Shown: in pieces, positions 1-9,221 of the stretch
Layout: each line of letters begins with the position of its first letter
How positions within the stretch are numbered: the stretch's first letter is position 1
Assembly (NCBI RefSeq): GCF_039543525.1
Contig: NZ_BAABJX010000043.1
Span: 4,214 to 68,213 of the forward strand
Direction of reading: 5' to 3'
Length of the DNA: 64,000 nucleotides
Source: Algivirga pacifica
GTDB taxonomy: Bacteria > Bacteroidota > Bacteroidia > Cytophagales > Flammeovirgaceae
Made by a program: the position numbers and the translations under genes
Notes under the pieces: model-generated
Told to the model about the DNA's origin: nothing
What the model saw: only the letters and a program-made list of their open reading frames with translations
Database searches by the model: none

Positions 1-758
1 CCCGTGTAGGCATAGTAGTTTGCTTCTCCTAATTCTTCAAAATCAGGTTGTCTGCTGGTTTTGGAAAAAATATGCTGCACTCCCATTAAGAATACACCAA
101 TCAGTAGCGTGATATTTTTATAGAAGTACTCCTTGAGAAATATAATCTCTAGCATATCACTACAATAATACTTTTTTGCACTGAAGGAGACCTCCTGTGG
201 GCTAATGAACATCTTATATTCCCGGTAGTTTTTAATGCGATCGAAGTATCCGGTTTCCGGACATATGCCATAGTGTTCCCCTTCGGAAATAGAGTAGCCG
301 TATTTATTGAAAATAGCCCCACAATGGTCACAATAGGAGTAGTAGGTTGCCGGACGATTTTCTAAATCAATAGGAGAGTGGCAGCTAGGACATTGCGTAC
401 TTAGTAACTTGGCTGTATTGTCCTTAATTTGTCTTTTATGGAGAATTTTAACTTTCCCTATTTTTCGGTCAATATTAGCTTCTAGTTCTTTAGCAAAGCT
501 ACTGGTTTGTATGATAATGGCATGGTGTTCGCCAATATACCTTTTAGCAATATTACCTGAGACAGTAGCAAAAGGATAGAGCGTAATAATTAGCTTGTTC
601 TGGTATCGGTTGACTTTATAGATGTCATCTACAAAGATACAGCCTTTCCCTAGTTTAAGTTGTATGTCGTTGATACTTCCTGTAGTGGGAAGTACATCAG
701 TTCGCCCTGTAGTATCTATAAATCTAAAGCGAAATTGAAGTGCAGTAATATCTCTCAC
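1..758 (-). CDS. Partial zinc-ribbon protein with one membrane segment, unknown function
   Basis: An open minus-strand frame runs from a stop codon near 771-773 off the left window edge, so the C-terminus is missing. There is no in-frame ATG near the 5' end; the GTG at 758-756 is the most likely start, but this is uncertain. About 252 residues are visible. Two CxxC pairs (about C123/C126 and C143/C146) form a zinc-ribbon-like motif, and a hydrophobic stretch at about residues 216-231 could be a membrane segment. The preceding part is rich in beta-type residues and resembles no family I can name. It is real coding sequence by its continuous frame and paired cysteines; the function is unknown. 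Confidence 0.6.
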   Translation of the reverse strand, partial: MRDITALQFRFRFIDTTGRTDVLPTTGSINDIQLKLGKGCIFVDDIYKVNRYQNKLIITLYPFATVSGNIAKRYIGEHHAIIIQTSSFAKELEANIDRKIGKVKILHKRQIKDNTAKLLSTQCPSCHSPIDLENRPATYYSYCDHCGAIFNKYGYSISEGEHYGICPETGYFDRIKNYREYKMFISPQEVSFSAKKYYCSDMLEIIFLKEYFYKNITLLIGVFLMGVQHIFSKTSRQPDFEELGEANYYAYT

Positions 759-1238
759 CAGAAATACAGTTTAGTCTTTTATGCTAAAGCCAATGCGGTT
801 TTGTATGCCAGACAATATAAGGACTATATTATAATTGGTTAACAATTTATAGAAGATATATCTGTAAAAGTACAATGCCTCTTATTTTATGAAAATAATA
901 TTTGGTCAGTTATAAAAAAAATATAATATTTGATAGAATTTATCTTTAGGTTGTTTATGTGACGACTAAAGATTGTTTTTAGGAAGAAGTATTGTATAAG
1001 TTGTTTTTCTTTCAAAAAACGTATTAAATTGAATTAATTTGACACTAGAAATATTGAAAAACCTGATTCTTGTAGGATCAGGCTTTTTTTTATCTTATAA
1101 TTTTCGATGTGATTTTTTTAATAAAAATGAATTTTAGATACGAATATTTTCCTTATGGTCGTTAATAAATGGCAAGTAAGGATAAAAGTGTACAAAATTT
1201 GAAGCATATTTTGCGAGTATATAATTATAATCAATACT
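759..1238. other. Gene-free AT-rich intergenic region
   Basis: No convincing gene lies here. The stretch holds the presumed promoter region of the leftward zinc-ribbon gene and, at 1062-1092, a terminator-like hairpin. The rest is AT-rich and I see nothing further in it. Confidence 0.5.
1062..1092 (+). terminator. Rho-independent terminator-like hairpin
   Basis: A 6-bp stem (CCTGAT / ATCAGG) with a 9-nt loop is followed by a T-run on the plus strand. A-rich sequence precedes it, so it could also act on the other strand. No plus-strand gene ends directly before it, so its role is unclear. Confidence 0.55.
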
Positions 1239-1514
1239 ATGATCAACTTTATTAAAAAGCTTTTCAGCAGTCGTTACGAAGTCGTTTTTCGTATGTATGA
1301 AGTGATTCCTGGGAGACCAGTGAAGGCAAACGAGAAGAAATTTAAGTTTGAGAAAGGAGCAGATATAGAGGCTAAAGCCTTTTATGACAAAGTGCTTGCT
1401 TCCTTGATGGAAAACAAACTTTCTCCTTCGGAAGTCGTATTGCTGAAAGGTAGAAAAGCTATACAGTCCAAGGAATTTGGGCCTGTGGCTGAGTTAAAGA
1501 AATTAGCTGCCTAA
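1239..1514 (+). CDS. Small conserved-looking hypothetical protein (91 aa)
   Basis: A 91-residue basic protein that starts at an ATG after an AT-rich leader and ends before two hairpins. It begins with an amphipathic MINFIKKLF segment followed by an alpha/beta-like region and no signal peptide. Many lysines and glutamates suggest a soluble cytoplasmic protein. I do not recognise the family. It stands alone between divergent and convergent neighbours, and a strong convergent terminator follows it. Confidence 0.6.
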   Translation: MINFIKKLFSSRYEVVFRMYEVIPGRPVKANEKKFKFEKGADIEAKAFYDKVLASLMENKLSPSEVVLLKGRKAIQSKEFGPVAELKKLAA

Positions 1515-1583
1515 ACTAAAGAGGTGATTTCACACCTTATTTAAAACGTAAAAGCCATTCAAGGATATACACTTGTAATGTTA

Positions 1584-1648
1584 AAGAAGAAAGGGTGAAG
1601 GACTGTAAAACTTGTATAGAGGTTTACAATCCTTCACTCTTTCTTCTT
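1584..1648. terminator. Strong bidirectional terminator hairpin
   Basis: A very long, nearly perfect stem (AAGAAGAAAG-GTGAAGGA...TCCTTCAC-CTTTCTTCTT) lies between the convergent genes 1239-1514 and 1713-2468. The purine-rich left arm and pyrimidine-rich right arm would give U-rich tails in both directions. Confidence 0.7.
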
Positions 1649-1712
1649 TATCTATTGAAAAATGAGCTCACCTAGTAGTCGTGATGACAACCTCTTGTAT
1701 AGAAGGTGCTCA

Positions 1713-2468
1713 TTATTTTTCTATTCTACCTATTTTTACAAACATAGGGAAAGTAACCCTGAAGTCTTGTTTCCCTCCTTGCGTTTGTTGAAATAACTCT
1801 TTAAAAGCATTTAGTGGATTGGTTTTATCCGTGATAATATTTTGTATGCCAGGCCAAGTACTGATATAACCTGATAAATGCTCTATATCCCAAAGGCTAC
1901 TGATACTAAACTCTTCTTCAATACTAATTTCCTCAAATGGGAAAGGAATTCCTTCGTATTTTTTTTGAACCCATTCTTCTTCCTTAGGAAAATTGTCCTT
2001 TACGCTTTCTCGAAATCCTTTGTACAAAGAATTCAAATCTTCCTGGTTGATTTCAAGATCTCCATAGCCAAATATGGCGATTAAAGCACCATTTTTACAC
2101 ACTCGTTTGACTTCTGAGTAAAATTTTTCCAGATCAAACCAATGTGCTGCTTGCCCTACAGCTACTAAGTCAAAGACATCGTCAGCAAAGGGAAGGTCTT
2201 CGGCAGGGAACTGTAAATATTCTACTTTTCGGTTATAGTCTGCGATAGAAAGTTGGTCAAGGCTAATATCGGTAGCATAGACTTTATCAAAGCGCTCTGC
2301 TAAAAACTGAGCTACTTGTCCATTACCTGTACCACAGTCCAAGGCTAGGTCCGTATTTTTTACTTGATCAAATAGAAATTCGAAAAAGGTATTTGGATAA
2401 ACCGGACGATACTTGTGATATGCCGAAGAGATCTTTGAGAAGTGATCACTCATAATATGGTTTTTCAA
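1713..2468 (-). CDS. Class I SAM-dependent methyltransferase
   Basis: A cytosolic S-adenosylmethionine-dependent methyltransferase of the Methyltransferase_11 type. Motif I (LDCGTGNG, residues 43-50) binds the cofactor, a D at the end of strand 2 (YATDIS) follows, and the PAEDLPF loop and a GQAAHWFD segment are typical of the yeast-CRG1/trans-aconitate methyltransferase-like group. At 251 aa it has the usual length. The start could also be the second ATG (2453), because MSDHFS fits the usual N-terminus better. The substrate cannot be deduced. It is monocistronic, facing a strong convergent terminator. Confidence 0.85.
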   Translation of the reverse strand: MKNHIMSDHFSKISSAYHKYRPVYPNTFFEFLFDQVKNTDLALDCGTGNGQVAQFLAERFDKVYATDISLDQLSIADYNRKVEYLQFPAEDLPFADDVFDLVAVGQAAHWFDLEKFYSEVKRVCKNGALIAIFGYGDLEINQEDLNSLYKGFRESVKDNFPKEEEWVQKKYEGIPFPFEEISIEEEFSISSLWDIEHLSGYISTWPGIQNIITDKTNPLNAFKELFQQTQGGKQDFRVTFPMFVKIGRIEK

Positions 2469-2599
2469 TGGTTCAAATGAAGATGAATGAAAGTAATAAT
2501 TAGGATTAAAACATTACTTTAATAATAATGAATCCAACTTTCTAAAAAAGTGTTAATTCACTTTACTCCTTACAGTTCCATGTGGGAGAGGAGTTGGTA

Positions 2600-3301
2600 T
2601 TATCCAAGTTTAGCTTGATGAACAATTTGTCCATCCACGATTTCAAGTTTTCGATCGGCTAAATTGGCGAAATGCTCATTGTGAGTTACGATAACAAATG
2701 TTTGGTTTAATTCGTTTCGAAGATCAAAAAAGAGGTTGTGTAATTCTTCTGCATTGGCAGAGTCAAGATTACCACTAGGTTCGTCAGCAAATACGAGCGC
2801 AGGTTGGTTGATGAGTGCTCTGGCAACGGCAGCTCTTTGTTGCTCTCCTCCTGACATCTGCGCTGGTTTATGGTCTTGCCTATGTGCAATATTAAGCTTT
2901 TCCATTAAGGGTAAGGCGATCTCTCTGGCCTTCTCCAAGGATTGTCCAGCAATCATGGCAGGTATACAGATGTTCTCCAATGCTGTAAACTCAGGAAGCA
3001 GGTTGTGAAATTGAAAAACGAAGCCAATCCGTTGATTGCGTAAATGTGTCAGGGCTTTCCCTTCCATTTGATTAATGATATCTCCTTCAAGCAATACATC
3101 TCCTTGGTCAGGAGTGTCTAGGGTACCTAGTATCTGTAGGAGTGTGCTCTTACCCGCTCCGGATGCTCCGACGATAGAAATGATTTCTCCTTTAGTTACG
3201 GTGAGGTTAATGCCAGCAAGTACTGGCTTCCCTTTTCCATATGTTTTATAGATATTCTTAGCCTCCAATAGTGGAGTTGTTTCCTTTGTCATAGATTGCA
3301 C
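2600..3301 (-). CDS. ABC transporter ATP-binding protein, LolD/MacB type
   Basis: Nucleotide-binding subunit of an exporter-type ABC system. Walker A GASGAGKST is at residues 45-53, the Q-loop at about 97, signature SGGEQQR at 150-156, Walker B LVFADE at 169-174, and the H-loop H207. The short single-domain layout (233 aa) and the SGNLD D-loop are typical of LolD, which releases lipoproteins to LolA, and of MacB/FtsE-like ATPases. No permease gene is adjacent, as is common for LolD in Bacteroidota, so the lipoprotein-release assignment is an inference. The second methionine (MTKETT) is an equally good start. It lies 25 bp downstream of the sensor-phosphatase gene on the same strand and may be co-transcribed. 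Confidence 0.85.
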   Translation of the reverse strand: MQSMTKETTPLLEAKNIYKTYGKGKPVLAGINLTVTKGEIISIVGASGAGKSTLLQILGTLDTPDQGDVLLEGDIINQMEGKALTHLRNQRIGFVFQFHNLLPEFTALENICIPAMIAGQSLEKAREIALPLMEKLNIAHRQDHKPAQMSGGEQQRAAVARALINQPALVFADEPSGNLDSANAEELHNLFFDLRNELNQTFVIVTHNEHFANLADRKLEIVDGQIVHQAKLG

Positions 3302-3326
3302 TTTTTTATTTCAAGTGTAAAAATAG

Positions 3327-6300
3327 TTATTCAGTTACTTTAAACCCAACGAATAAAATATCATCCAGTTGCTCTACATCACCTTTCCACTCTTGAAATG
3401 CCTCTGAGAGGATTTGCTTTTGCTCCTCCATACGATATGACGCAGACTCTTCCAGCAGTGCCTTGAGTTGCGATTTCTTGAATTTTTTTCCGTTTTGGTC
3501 AAACTGATTGGTGAATCCATCAGAGAACAAGTAATAGGTATTCCCTTCTTTTAAAGGCATTACCTGATTGGTGAATGAATTCTTGATTTTATTATTGTAT
3601 TGAATACCAATACTGCAAAAGTCTCCTTTGTACTCTCTGATGATACCCTCTTCCATAACAAATAAAGGTCTACGGGCACCTGCAAAGGTGAGGATTCTTT
3701 CTTTAAGGTTGATGTCACAATAAGCGATATCCATACCATCGTTGATATGGGCCTTGGATTCAGCGTGAAGGACTGAGACAAATTCTTCGTGAAGGAGTTC
3801 CAGTATTTCAGCAGGACTTGCTTTCGGGAAATTCTGAACTACTCTAGTAAGCATTTCTTTACCAACAATAGAAATAAATGCAGCAGGAACTCCTCGGTTG
3901 GTACAATCGATCAAAGCCAGATGGATATGTTCTTGATGTTGATGTACCCAGAAAAATACCCCAGCAACAGTTTCTTTAGGTTGAAATAAGGTAAAGGATT
4001 GTGGTAATAATTCACTAAAGGTATCTTCCTTAAGTAAGATTGCTTCTTGTATCTTACCAGCATATTGTAGGCTATTGGACATGCGCTCATAAATGCCATT
4101 GAGCTCTTCATGTTGTTTTTGCATGGCTTGACTTTGTTGGCTGAGCTTGCTCCGTTGTTGCTCTAATTCCTCGGTTCTTTCAGCCACTTTCTTTCTTAAG
4201 AAAGCTTTTGCTTTTTCATAGCTACTAACCCTTTGTTTGTACCACCACCTGATAAGTACAACAAGTAAGCCTAATACGACAGTGAGAAATAGCTTAGTGA
4301 AATAGAAAGGCTTATCAATTTCAAAGTGTAGCACTGCGGTATCGTTGCTTTCTAGTCCTCTGGCATTAATGGACTTGACCTCAAAAGTATAGTTCCCTGC
4401 TGGAAGGTTGGAGTAGTTGGCAAAAGATTGCTTAGAGGCAGTAGTCCATGCCTGATCAATGCCGGAAAGTCTCCATTGATACTTCACCTTTTCAGGTAGA
4501 TCCATAGTAACCCCTGAAAAGTAAATAGTCAGGTGGTTTTTTCCGTGAGGAAGCGAAAGGTCTACAGGAACATGATGCCACGGGGTGAAGTGATCGGCAT
4601 ATTCCATTAAGGACGCATCCTGGAAGTTGACATTGATTCCTGTAAGGTAAGTTTTGGGAGGAATCATGTTAAGTAAATCCTTTTCAGGGTTGATACAATA
4701 AATCCCTTCACTGCTGCCAAACCATAGTTGCCCTTTATGATCTATACAGCTACTGTTTTTGCTATATTCCAGTTGGGTGATTCCTTCAGAACCTTGATAC
4801 CGCTCTACTTTAAGGTAATCATTCTGTATAAAAATGATTTTATTCATTCCTCGATCACTTCCCGCCCATAAGTTACCATATGGATCAAACTCCAGGGAGT
4901 AGATATTGGTAGAGGTAAAGTTCTCTTCTTGATAAGTAGTGACCTGCTCTTCTGTGGATATTTTTAAGAGGCCTCCTCCTGAGGTTCCTACCCAAAGGTT
5001 ATTTTTTTTATCTGTGATCAGAGTATTGATATGTAAAGAAGACAGTCCATCATTTAAGGTGAATTGTTTGAAGTTTCCTTTAGTGTCTAATCGAAAAATA
5101 CCATCTTTTTGAGTGCCTACCCAAAGAGCCTGAGGAGTTGCCGCTAGACAGGAAATACCTTTCATGGTAGTAGGAGAAGGGACTTGATTTAAGGAATCCA
5201 GGGAATACTTACTGGAATATAGGGTTTCTTTTCCAGCTATATAGATGGATTTTTGCCATTCAATGGCGGCTTTGAATACCTCATTTTCAGGTACATCCTT
5301 ATAGCTGAATCTATGGCGTCGGATAAACGTTCTAGAAGAATCAGGATAATAGAGGCGATCCTTCGATAGGATGTAAGGGGTCTGATGGATTGCAAATAGC
5401 TTTTTATCAGATGTACTGATGTTTTTAGGATAGGGTAGAGGAGTTAGGAGCTCTTTATGGAAGAAATAAAGTCTTTTTTGGGAAGTAGCGACAATTCCAT
5501 TTTCATGTAGTGATAAGGTGCTTTGGATACGTTCTTTCTTGAAAGGATAAAAAAGTACGCTAAGGTTGTGTAACCTAAAGATACCATCCTTACCTGCAAA
5601 CCATATGCCTCCTTGTTGATCAGCTAGAATATCCTGAATGTTGTTGCTTAAGCCATTTTCTTCTTTTAAAATCTTCAGGCCGTCGGGAGTACATAAAATA
5701 GCACCATTTTGCTGGGTGCCTATCCAAAGTCGCTGTGAAGACAAGGGGAGTATACTTGTGATCTGGCAATGCTCTAGCTCAGGGTATGGAGAAGATAAAT
5801 GTTTATTTTGAAGTAAATAAAGACCTTTTATTGTGCCAATCCACCATGCATCTTCCTGAAAGGCAGCTGTAATATTGTTGATGCTGTGTGGTAATTCCCA
5901 CTGCCCCTCCAAGTGACCATCACGGGAGAATAATTCTATCTGATTGTTGCGGGCACACAGAAAGTCCTTTTTTTGATTATGAGCAATATGGTTATAGGCT
6001 TTGTCGGACTTGATATAGGTGGGAAGAAGTCCTGTTGGAGTGCATACTTCCAAGGTATATTTAGGCCCTTGAATATAAACGCTATCTTGGGAGTGTACTG
6101 TCATGGTACCTTCTGTATGCAAGTAATGTACTTTTTGACCATCTAGGCAATGCAAGCCTTTAGAGGTTTGGACCCATACATTATCAAGTGCATCAACAGT
6201 TACCTTTTGGATAAAGTTACTGGAAAGTCCATTGGAGGTGTCATAAACGTCAAACGTATGTCCATCAAATCTAGAAACTCCTCCTTCAGAAGATCCAATC

Positions 6301-6455
6301 CATAAATATCCTTTACTATCCATAGCCAAAGAGACGGAGTGGTTTTGAGCAAGTCCTTCTCGATTGGTGTATTGTGTAATATGGTATTGTTGTGCTTGTA
6401 CAAAAGAAATACCCAAAAATAAGCTGAGTAGTAGTTGAAATAGTTTGACGTACAT
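3327..6455 (-). CDS. Two-component-propeller / Y_Y_Y sensor fused to SpoIIE phosphatase
   Basis: A 1042-residue transmembrane signalling protein. It has a signal peptide (cleavage near AQA/QQ, residues 20-22), then about a dozen periplasmic two-component-regulator propeller repeats (motifs such as GYLWIGSSEGG, NLWVGTSGGG) to about residue 610, and a Y_Y_Y immunoglobulin-like domain (about 630-720). A single membrane helix follows (about 735-755), then a coiled coil (760-800) and a cytoplasmic SpoIIE/PP2C-like serine phosphatase domain to the end. The metal-binding acidic motifs are present: ALIDCTNRGVPAAF, NDGMDIA, LFSDGF and QLDDILF. The family dephosphorylates STAS-type anti-anti-sigma factors, but no STAS partner is adjacent. 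The periplasmic ligand is unknown. Confidence 0.88.
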   Translation of the reverse strand: MYVKLFQLLLSLFLGISFVQAQQYHITQYTNREGLAQNHSVSLAMDSKGYLWIGSSEGGVSRFDGHTFDVYDTSNGLSSNFIQKVTVDALDNVWVQTSKGLHCLDGQKVHYLHTEGTMTVHSQDSVYIQGPKYTLEVCTPTGLLPTYIKSDKAYNHIAHNQKKDFLCARNNQIELFSRDGHLEGQWELPHSINNITAAFQEDAWWIGTIKGLYLLQNKHLSSPYPELEHCQITSILPLSSQRLWIGTQQNGAILCTPDGLKILKEENGLSNNIQDILADQQGGIWFAGKDGIFRLHNLSVLFYPFKKERIQSTLSLHENGIVATSQKRLYFFHKELLTPLPYPKNISTSDKKLFAIHQTPYILSKDRLYYPDSSRTFIRRHRFSYKDVPENEVFKAAIEWQKSIYIAGKETLYSSKYSLDSLNQVPSPTTMKGISCLAATPQALWVGTQKDGIFRLDTKGNFKQFTLNDGLSSLHINTLITDKKNNLWVGTSGGGLLKISTEEQVTTYQEENFTSTNIYSLEFDPYGNLWAGSDRGMNKIIFIQNDYLKVERYQGSEGITQLEYSKNSSCIDHKGQLWFGSSEGIYCINPEKDLLNMIPPKTYLTGINVNFQDASLMEYADHFTPWHHVPVDLSLPHGKNHLTIYFSGVTMDLPEKVKYQWRLSGIDQAWTTASKQSFANYSNLPAGNYTFEVKSINARGLESNDTAVLHFEIDKPFYFTKLFLTVVLGLLVVLIRWWYKQRVSSYEKAKAFLRKKVAERTEELEQQRSKLSQQSQAMQKQHEELNGIYERMSNSLQYAGKIQEAILLKEDTFSELLPQSFTLFQPKETVAGVFFWVHQHQEHIHLALIDCTNRGVPAAFISIVGKEMLTRVVQNFPKASPAEILELLHEEFVSVLHAESKAHINDGMDIAYCDINLKERILTFAGARRPLFVMEEGIIREYKGDFCSIGIQYNNKIKNSFTNQVMPLKEGNTYYLFSDGFTNQFDQNGKKFKKSQLKALLEESASYRMEEQKQILSEAFQEWKGDVEQLDDILFVGFKVTE

Positions 6456-6504
6456 ATTGGTCAGTCGTGTTGTTTAGCAGGAATTCTCATTTTGGTAGAA
6501 AAAA

Positions 6505-6545
6505 ACAAAAAAGCTGATTATTCACAAGAATAACCAGCTTTTTAG
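6505..6545 (-). terminator. Terminator of gapA
   Basis: A long stem (AAAAAGCTGGTTATTC / GAATAATCAGCTTTTTT on the minus strand) with a small loop, followed by a T-rich tract, lies about 60-100 bp past the gapA stop. It also has T-rich sequence in the other orientation. Confidence 0.75.
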
Positions 6546-6605
6546 ATAAATAATGCAATACTTAGTCTTAGAGGACAGTAAGTATATCCCTAAGGTAAGT
6601 AATAA

Positions 6606-7625
6606 TTATAGTGTTGACATATAAGACAATAACTCAATCACTTTGTTTGAGTATCCCCACTCGTTGTCATACCATGAAACAACTTTTACGAAGTTGTCAT
6701 TCAATGCGATACCAGCGTCAGCATCGAAGATAGAAGTTCTTGCATCAGAAACGAAGTCCTGAGAAACAACTGCATCCTCTGTATAGCCTAGGATTCCTTG
6801 AAGACCACCTTCTGCAACTGGAGTGTCAGCAGCTTTCTTCATTGCTGCTTTGATGTCCTCGTAAGAAGCACCTTTCTCCAAACGACAAGTCAAGTCTACT
6901 ACTGAAACGTCAGCCGTAGGAACACGGAATGCCATACCAGTAAGTTTTCCGTTCAACTCAGGAATTACTTTACCTACTGCTTTTGCAGCACCTGTAGAAG
7001 AAGGGATGATGTTAGAAAGTGCAGCTCTACCACCTCTCCAGTCTTTCATTGAAGGACCATCAACTGTTTTTTGAGTTGCTGTAGTAGCGTGAACAGTCGT
7101 CATTAGACCTTCCAAGATACCATAGTTGTCATTCAATACTTTTGCGATAGGAGCAAGACAGTTAGTAGTACATGAAGCGTTAGAAACGATGTTCATGTCT
7201 GCAGTTAGTTTGTCGTGGTTTACACCGTAAACAAACATTGGAGTGTCGTCTTTTGATGGAGCAGACATAACTACCTTTTTAGCACCAGCTTTAAGGTGAG
7301 CTTCTGCTGTTTCTTTTGTTAGGAACAAACCTGTAGATTCAACTACGTAGTCAGCGCCAATCGCATCCCACTTAAGGTCTGCTGGGTTTCTTTCTGCAGT
7401 TACACGAACAGTAGTACCGTTTACGATAAGGTTACCGTCTTTCACTTCTACTTCACCGTTGAATCTTCCGTGAACAGAATCGTATTTAAGCATATATGCA
7501 ATGTAGTCTACGTCCAAAAGGTCGTTGATACCTACGATCTCGATGTTCTCTTTCTCTTGTGCAGCGCGGAATACTAGTCTACCGATTCTACCGAATCCGT
7601 TAATCCCAACTTTGATTGTTGACAT
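6606..7625 (-). CDS. gapA: Glyceraldehyde-3-phosphate dehydrogenase
   Basis: Type I NAD-dependent glyceraldehyde-3-phosphate dehydrogenase of glycolysis, catalysing oxidative phosphorylation of glyceraldehyde 3-phosphate to 1,3-bisphosphoglycerate in the cytosol. The N-terminal Rossmann motif is GINGFGRIGR (residues 8-17), the catalytic cysteine is C152 within SNASCTTNCLAP, and the C-terminal WYDNEWGYS motif is present. The 339-aa length is normal for the family. Codon use looks clean and conserved, as expected for a highly expressed gene. It is a single-gene unit: a terminator follows it and a roughly 360-bp gene-free region precedes it. Identification is firm. Confidence 0.97.
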   Translation of the reverse strand: MSTIKVGINGFGRIGRLVFRAAQEKENIEIVGINDLLDVDYIAYMLKYDSVHGRFNGEVEVKDGNLIVNGTTVRVTAERNPADLKWDAIGADYVVESTGLFLTKETAEAHLKAGAKKVVMSAPSKDDTPMFVYGVNHDKLTADMNIVSNASCTTNCLAPIAKVLNDNYGILEGLMTTVHATTATQKTVDGPSMKDWRGGRAALSNIIPSSTGAAKAVGKVIPELNGKLTGMAFRVPTADVSVVDLTCRLEKGASYEDIKAAMKKAADTPVAEGGLQGILGYTEDAVVSQDFVSDARTSIFDADAGIALNDNFVKVVSWYDNEWGYSNKVIELLSYMSTL

Positions 7626-7985
7626 AGTGATGTTCTTATTTTGTATGGATAAAAGAAAATTTTTCTTAACTCCTTATTGTGGTAAGGGTAAGAATATATT
7701 TGGTTGTATTAATTCCTTGAAATCACTCTATTCTTTCAAGGATGTATACAAACTTAAGGATACTGATAAGTATAATTGATGACTAAGGTCATAATTTTCA
7801 GGGAGTATGGTTACCATTGTCCCTTGTCACAATCGTAATAAAGACAATTAATATTGGGTTTTGTGCTGAATTACAGATCTAAACAAAAATAGCACTTTAT
7901 GTGTACAAAATACGATTATTAAAATGCTTTTTTTGCAAAATAAAAGGCAATGAGTGCTTCATTGCCTTTTTTATATCAATCTAGG
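7626..7985. other. Intergenic region upstream of gapA
   Basis: This region must contain the gapA promoter. A TAAGTTTG box matching TAnnTTTG lies on the minus strand at 7756-7749, but no TTG occurs 19 nt upstream of it, so I do not call a promoter. The right end holds the YceI-gene terminator. Nothing else is visible. Confidence 0.4.
7943..7972 (-). terminator. Terminator of the YceI-family gene
   Basis: A stem AAAGGCAATGA / TCATTGCCTTT with a small loop and T-rich flanks on both sides lies 14-43 bp after the stop codon at 7986 of the minus-strand gene. Confidence 0.75.
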
Positions 7986-8639
7986 TTAATTTCTCATCAA
8001 TGTAGATTTGATAGTGATGTCTACATCAGGCCATAGTTTAGAAATATTGTCGCTACCAGTGTGAAGGTCATGGCAAATTTCATTTAACTTTTCAATACCC
8101 GGTAGGGCATCAAAGATGCTAACATCTAAATTACCTTTTAATCGAAGGACATTCTGAGCATCGATAGAGTAGTCTAAGCTAATCTCCTTACTTACCGAAT
8201 TCATGGTAAGGTCAACAATCACTTTTCCCTCTTTGATTTCTTTAATGCTACCTTTCAATACATCGGTGGCATTCAGCGTTCCGAAAAAGAATTCTTTAAT
8301 TTTATGATCTCTGCTGGCATCTCCTGTTTTTATACTGCTTACAGGAATAGAGAAGGTAGCTCCTGTTAAAAGCTCCTCTGGAGTAGCAGCAGTTTCGTTA
8401 CCTGCTGTAATAGAGAAGTCCGTGAATTTCCCTCCAACACCTGCACGCTCGGTGTATTTGTAAGCAGTGAACAGGATAGAAGTCGCGCTACTATCATAGC
8501 TATAGGTTGCAGTACCTGCTTCTGTAGGTGCTACTTCTTGTGTTACTTCTGTATTTTCTTCTTTGGTAGTTTTCTGATTGCAAGAAACAGCCCATAGGGT
8601 ACTAGCCAAGATGGTTGCTGAAAGAATGATTTTTTTCAT
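7986..8639 (-). CDS. YceI-like domain lipoprotein
   Basis: A 217-residue lipoprotein with a lipobox ending at C20 (WAVSC), then a linker rich in T/E and one YceI-like lipocalin-fold domain (about residues 43-215). Characteristic segments are TSILFTAYKYTERAGVGGKF and the stretch beginning ATFSIPVSS. YceI proteins bind long isoprenoid or amphipathic lipids in the envelope; here the ligand is not known. It is probably anchored in the outer or inner membrane facing the periplasm. It is monocistronic, with its own terminator downstream. Confidence 0.8.
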   Translation of the reverse strand: MKKIILSATILASTLWAVSCNQKTTKEENTEVTQEVAPTEAGTATYSYDSSATSILFTAYKYTERAGVGGKFTDFSITAGNETAATPEELLTGATFSIPVSSIKTGDASRDHKIKEFFFGTLNATDVLKGSIKEIKEGKVIVDLTMNSVSKEISLDYSIDAQNVLRLKGNLDVSIFDALPGIEKLNEICHDLHTGSDNISKLWPDVDITIKSTLMRN

Positions 8640-8700
8640 AAGAAAATTAAAATTATAAGTAAAAGTGGTTTCCCAAAAAACGGTTTGTTATTCTTATTGT

Positions 8701-9201
8701 TTAGTTCGCAGAGACATTACTCCTCAAACTATATTTTTGAAGTGCGATATAAACCTGTAAAGTCTCTTTTTCTTCTTTGATATCTATAATGCTTGCTTCC
8801 ACAGGAGAGGAAGCTTCCAAGCGACTCTTGACCTCAATAGCCAAGTCCATATCCAAAAAACCAATTTGTTGTCGATTGAGACGAAGTACCTGAATGGCAT
8901 GCTTGTCATATTGGTTGATGGAATCAGGAATCAACATAAGCCGTTCGCCTTTTTTACATTCTCGGATGATGTCTTGTCGTTGGCTTCCATCATCATTTTG
9001 GTAACGGACCCCTGCGATCTGTACCTCCTGTACAGGAAGTTTCTTTAGCGTAGAGATGTCTTGAAACTTATTGAGGTAGTTTCTGTAAACTTCATCCTCC
9101 TGTTTTTGTAGGAGTAATGCTTTTTTTGTTTTTCGTTTTTTGCTTTGAAAATACAGTAATAAAGCCACAAGCAGCACAAGGGCTAGAATAGAGTAGTTCA
9201 T
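8701..9201 (-). CDS. Membrane-anchored HIRAN-domain protein
   Basis: I place the start at the ATG at 9201 (MNYSILAL); a longer frame from 9240 would overlap the upstream gene and adds no recognisable sequence. This 166-residue protein has an N-terminal transmembrane helix (residues about 3-20), a basic coiled-coil linker, and a C-terminal HIRAN domain (about 60-160). HIRAN hallmarks are VQIAGVRYQ, LIPDSINQYDKHAIQVL and QIGFLDMDLAIEVKSRL. HIRAN domains usually bind 3' single-stranded DNA ends in Rad5/HLTF-type helicases; a helix-anchored stand-alone version is unusual. It lies 20 bp after the small upstream gene and is probably in one operon with it. Confidence 0.75.
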   Translation of the reverse strand: MNYSILALVLLVALLLYFQSKKRKTKKALLLQKQEDEVYRNYLNKFQDISTLKKLPVQEVQIAGVRYQNDDGSQRQDIIRECKKGERLMLIPDSINQYDKHAIQVLRLNRQQIGFLDMDLAIEVKSRLEASSPVEASIIDIKEEKETLQVYIALQKYSLRSNVSAN

Positions 9202-9221
9202 GTATAGTTGGTTTAGTGATA

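Noticed and set aside
660..842. A 60-aa plus-strand ORF over the 5' part of the leftmost gene
   Set aside because: It overlaps the continuous zinc-ribbon coding frame on the other strand and has no family features.
7749..7756. A TAnnTTTG box upstream of gapA as promoter
   Set aside because: No TTG at the required distance upstream, so the match is only half of the consensus.
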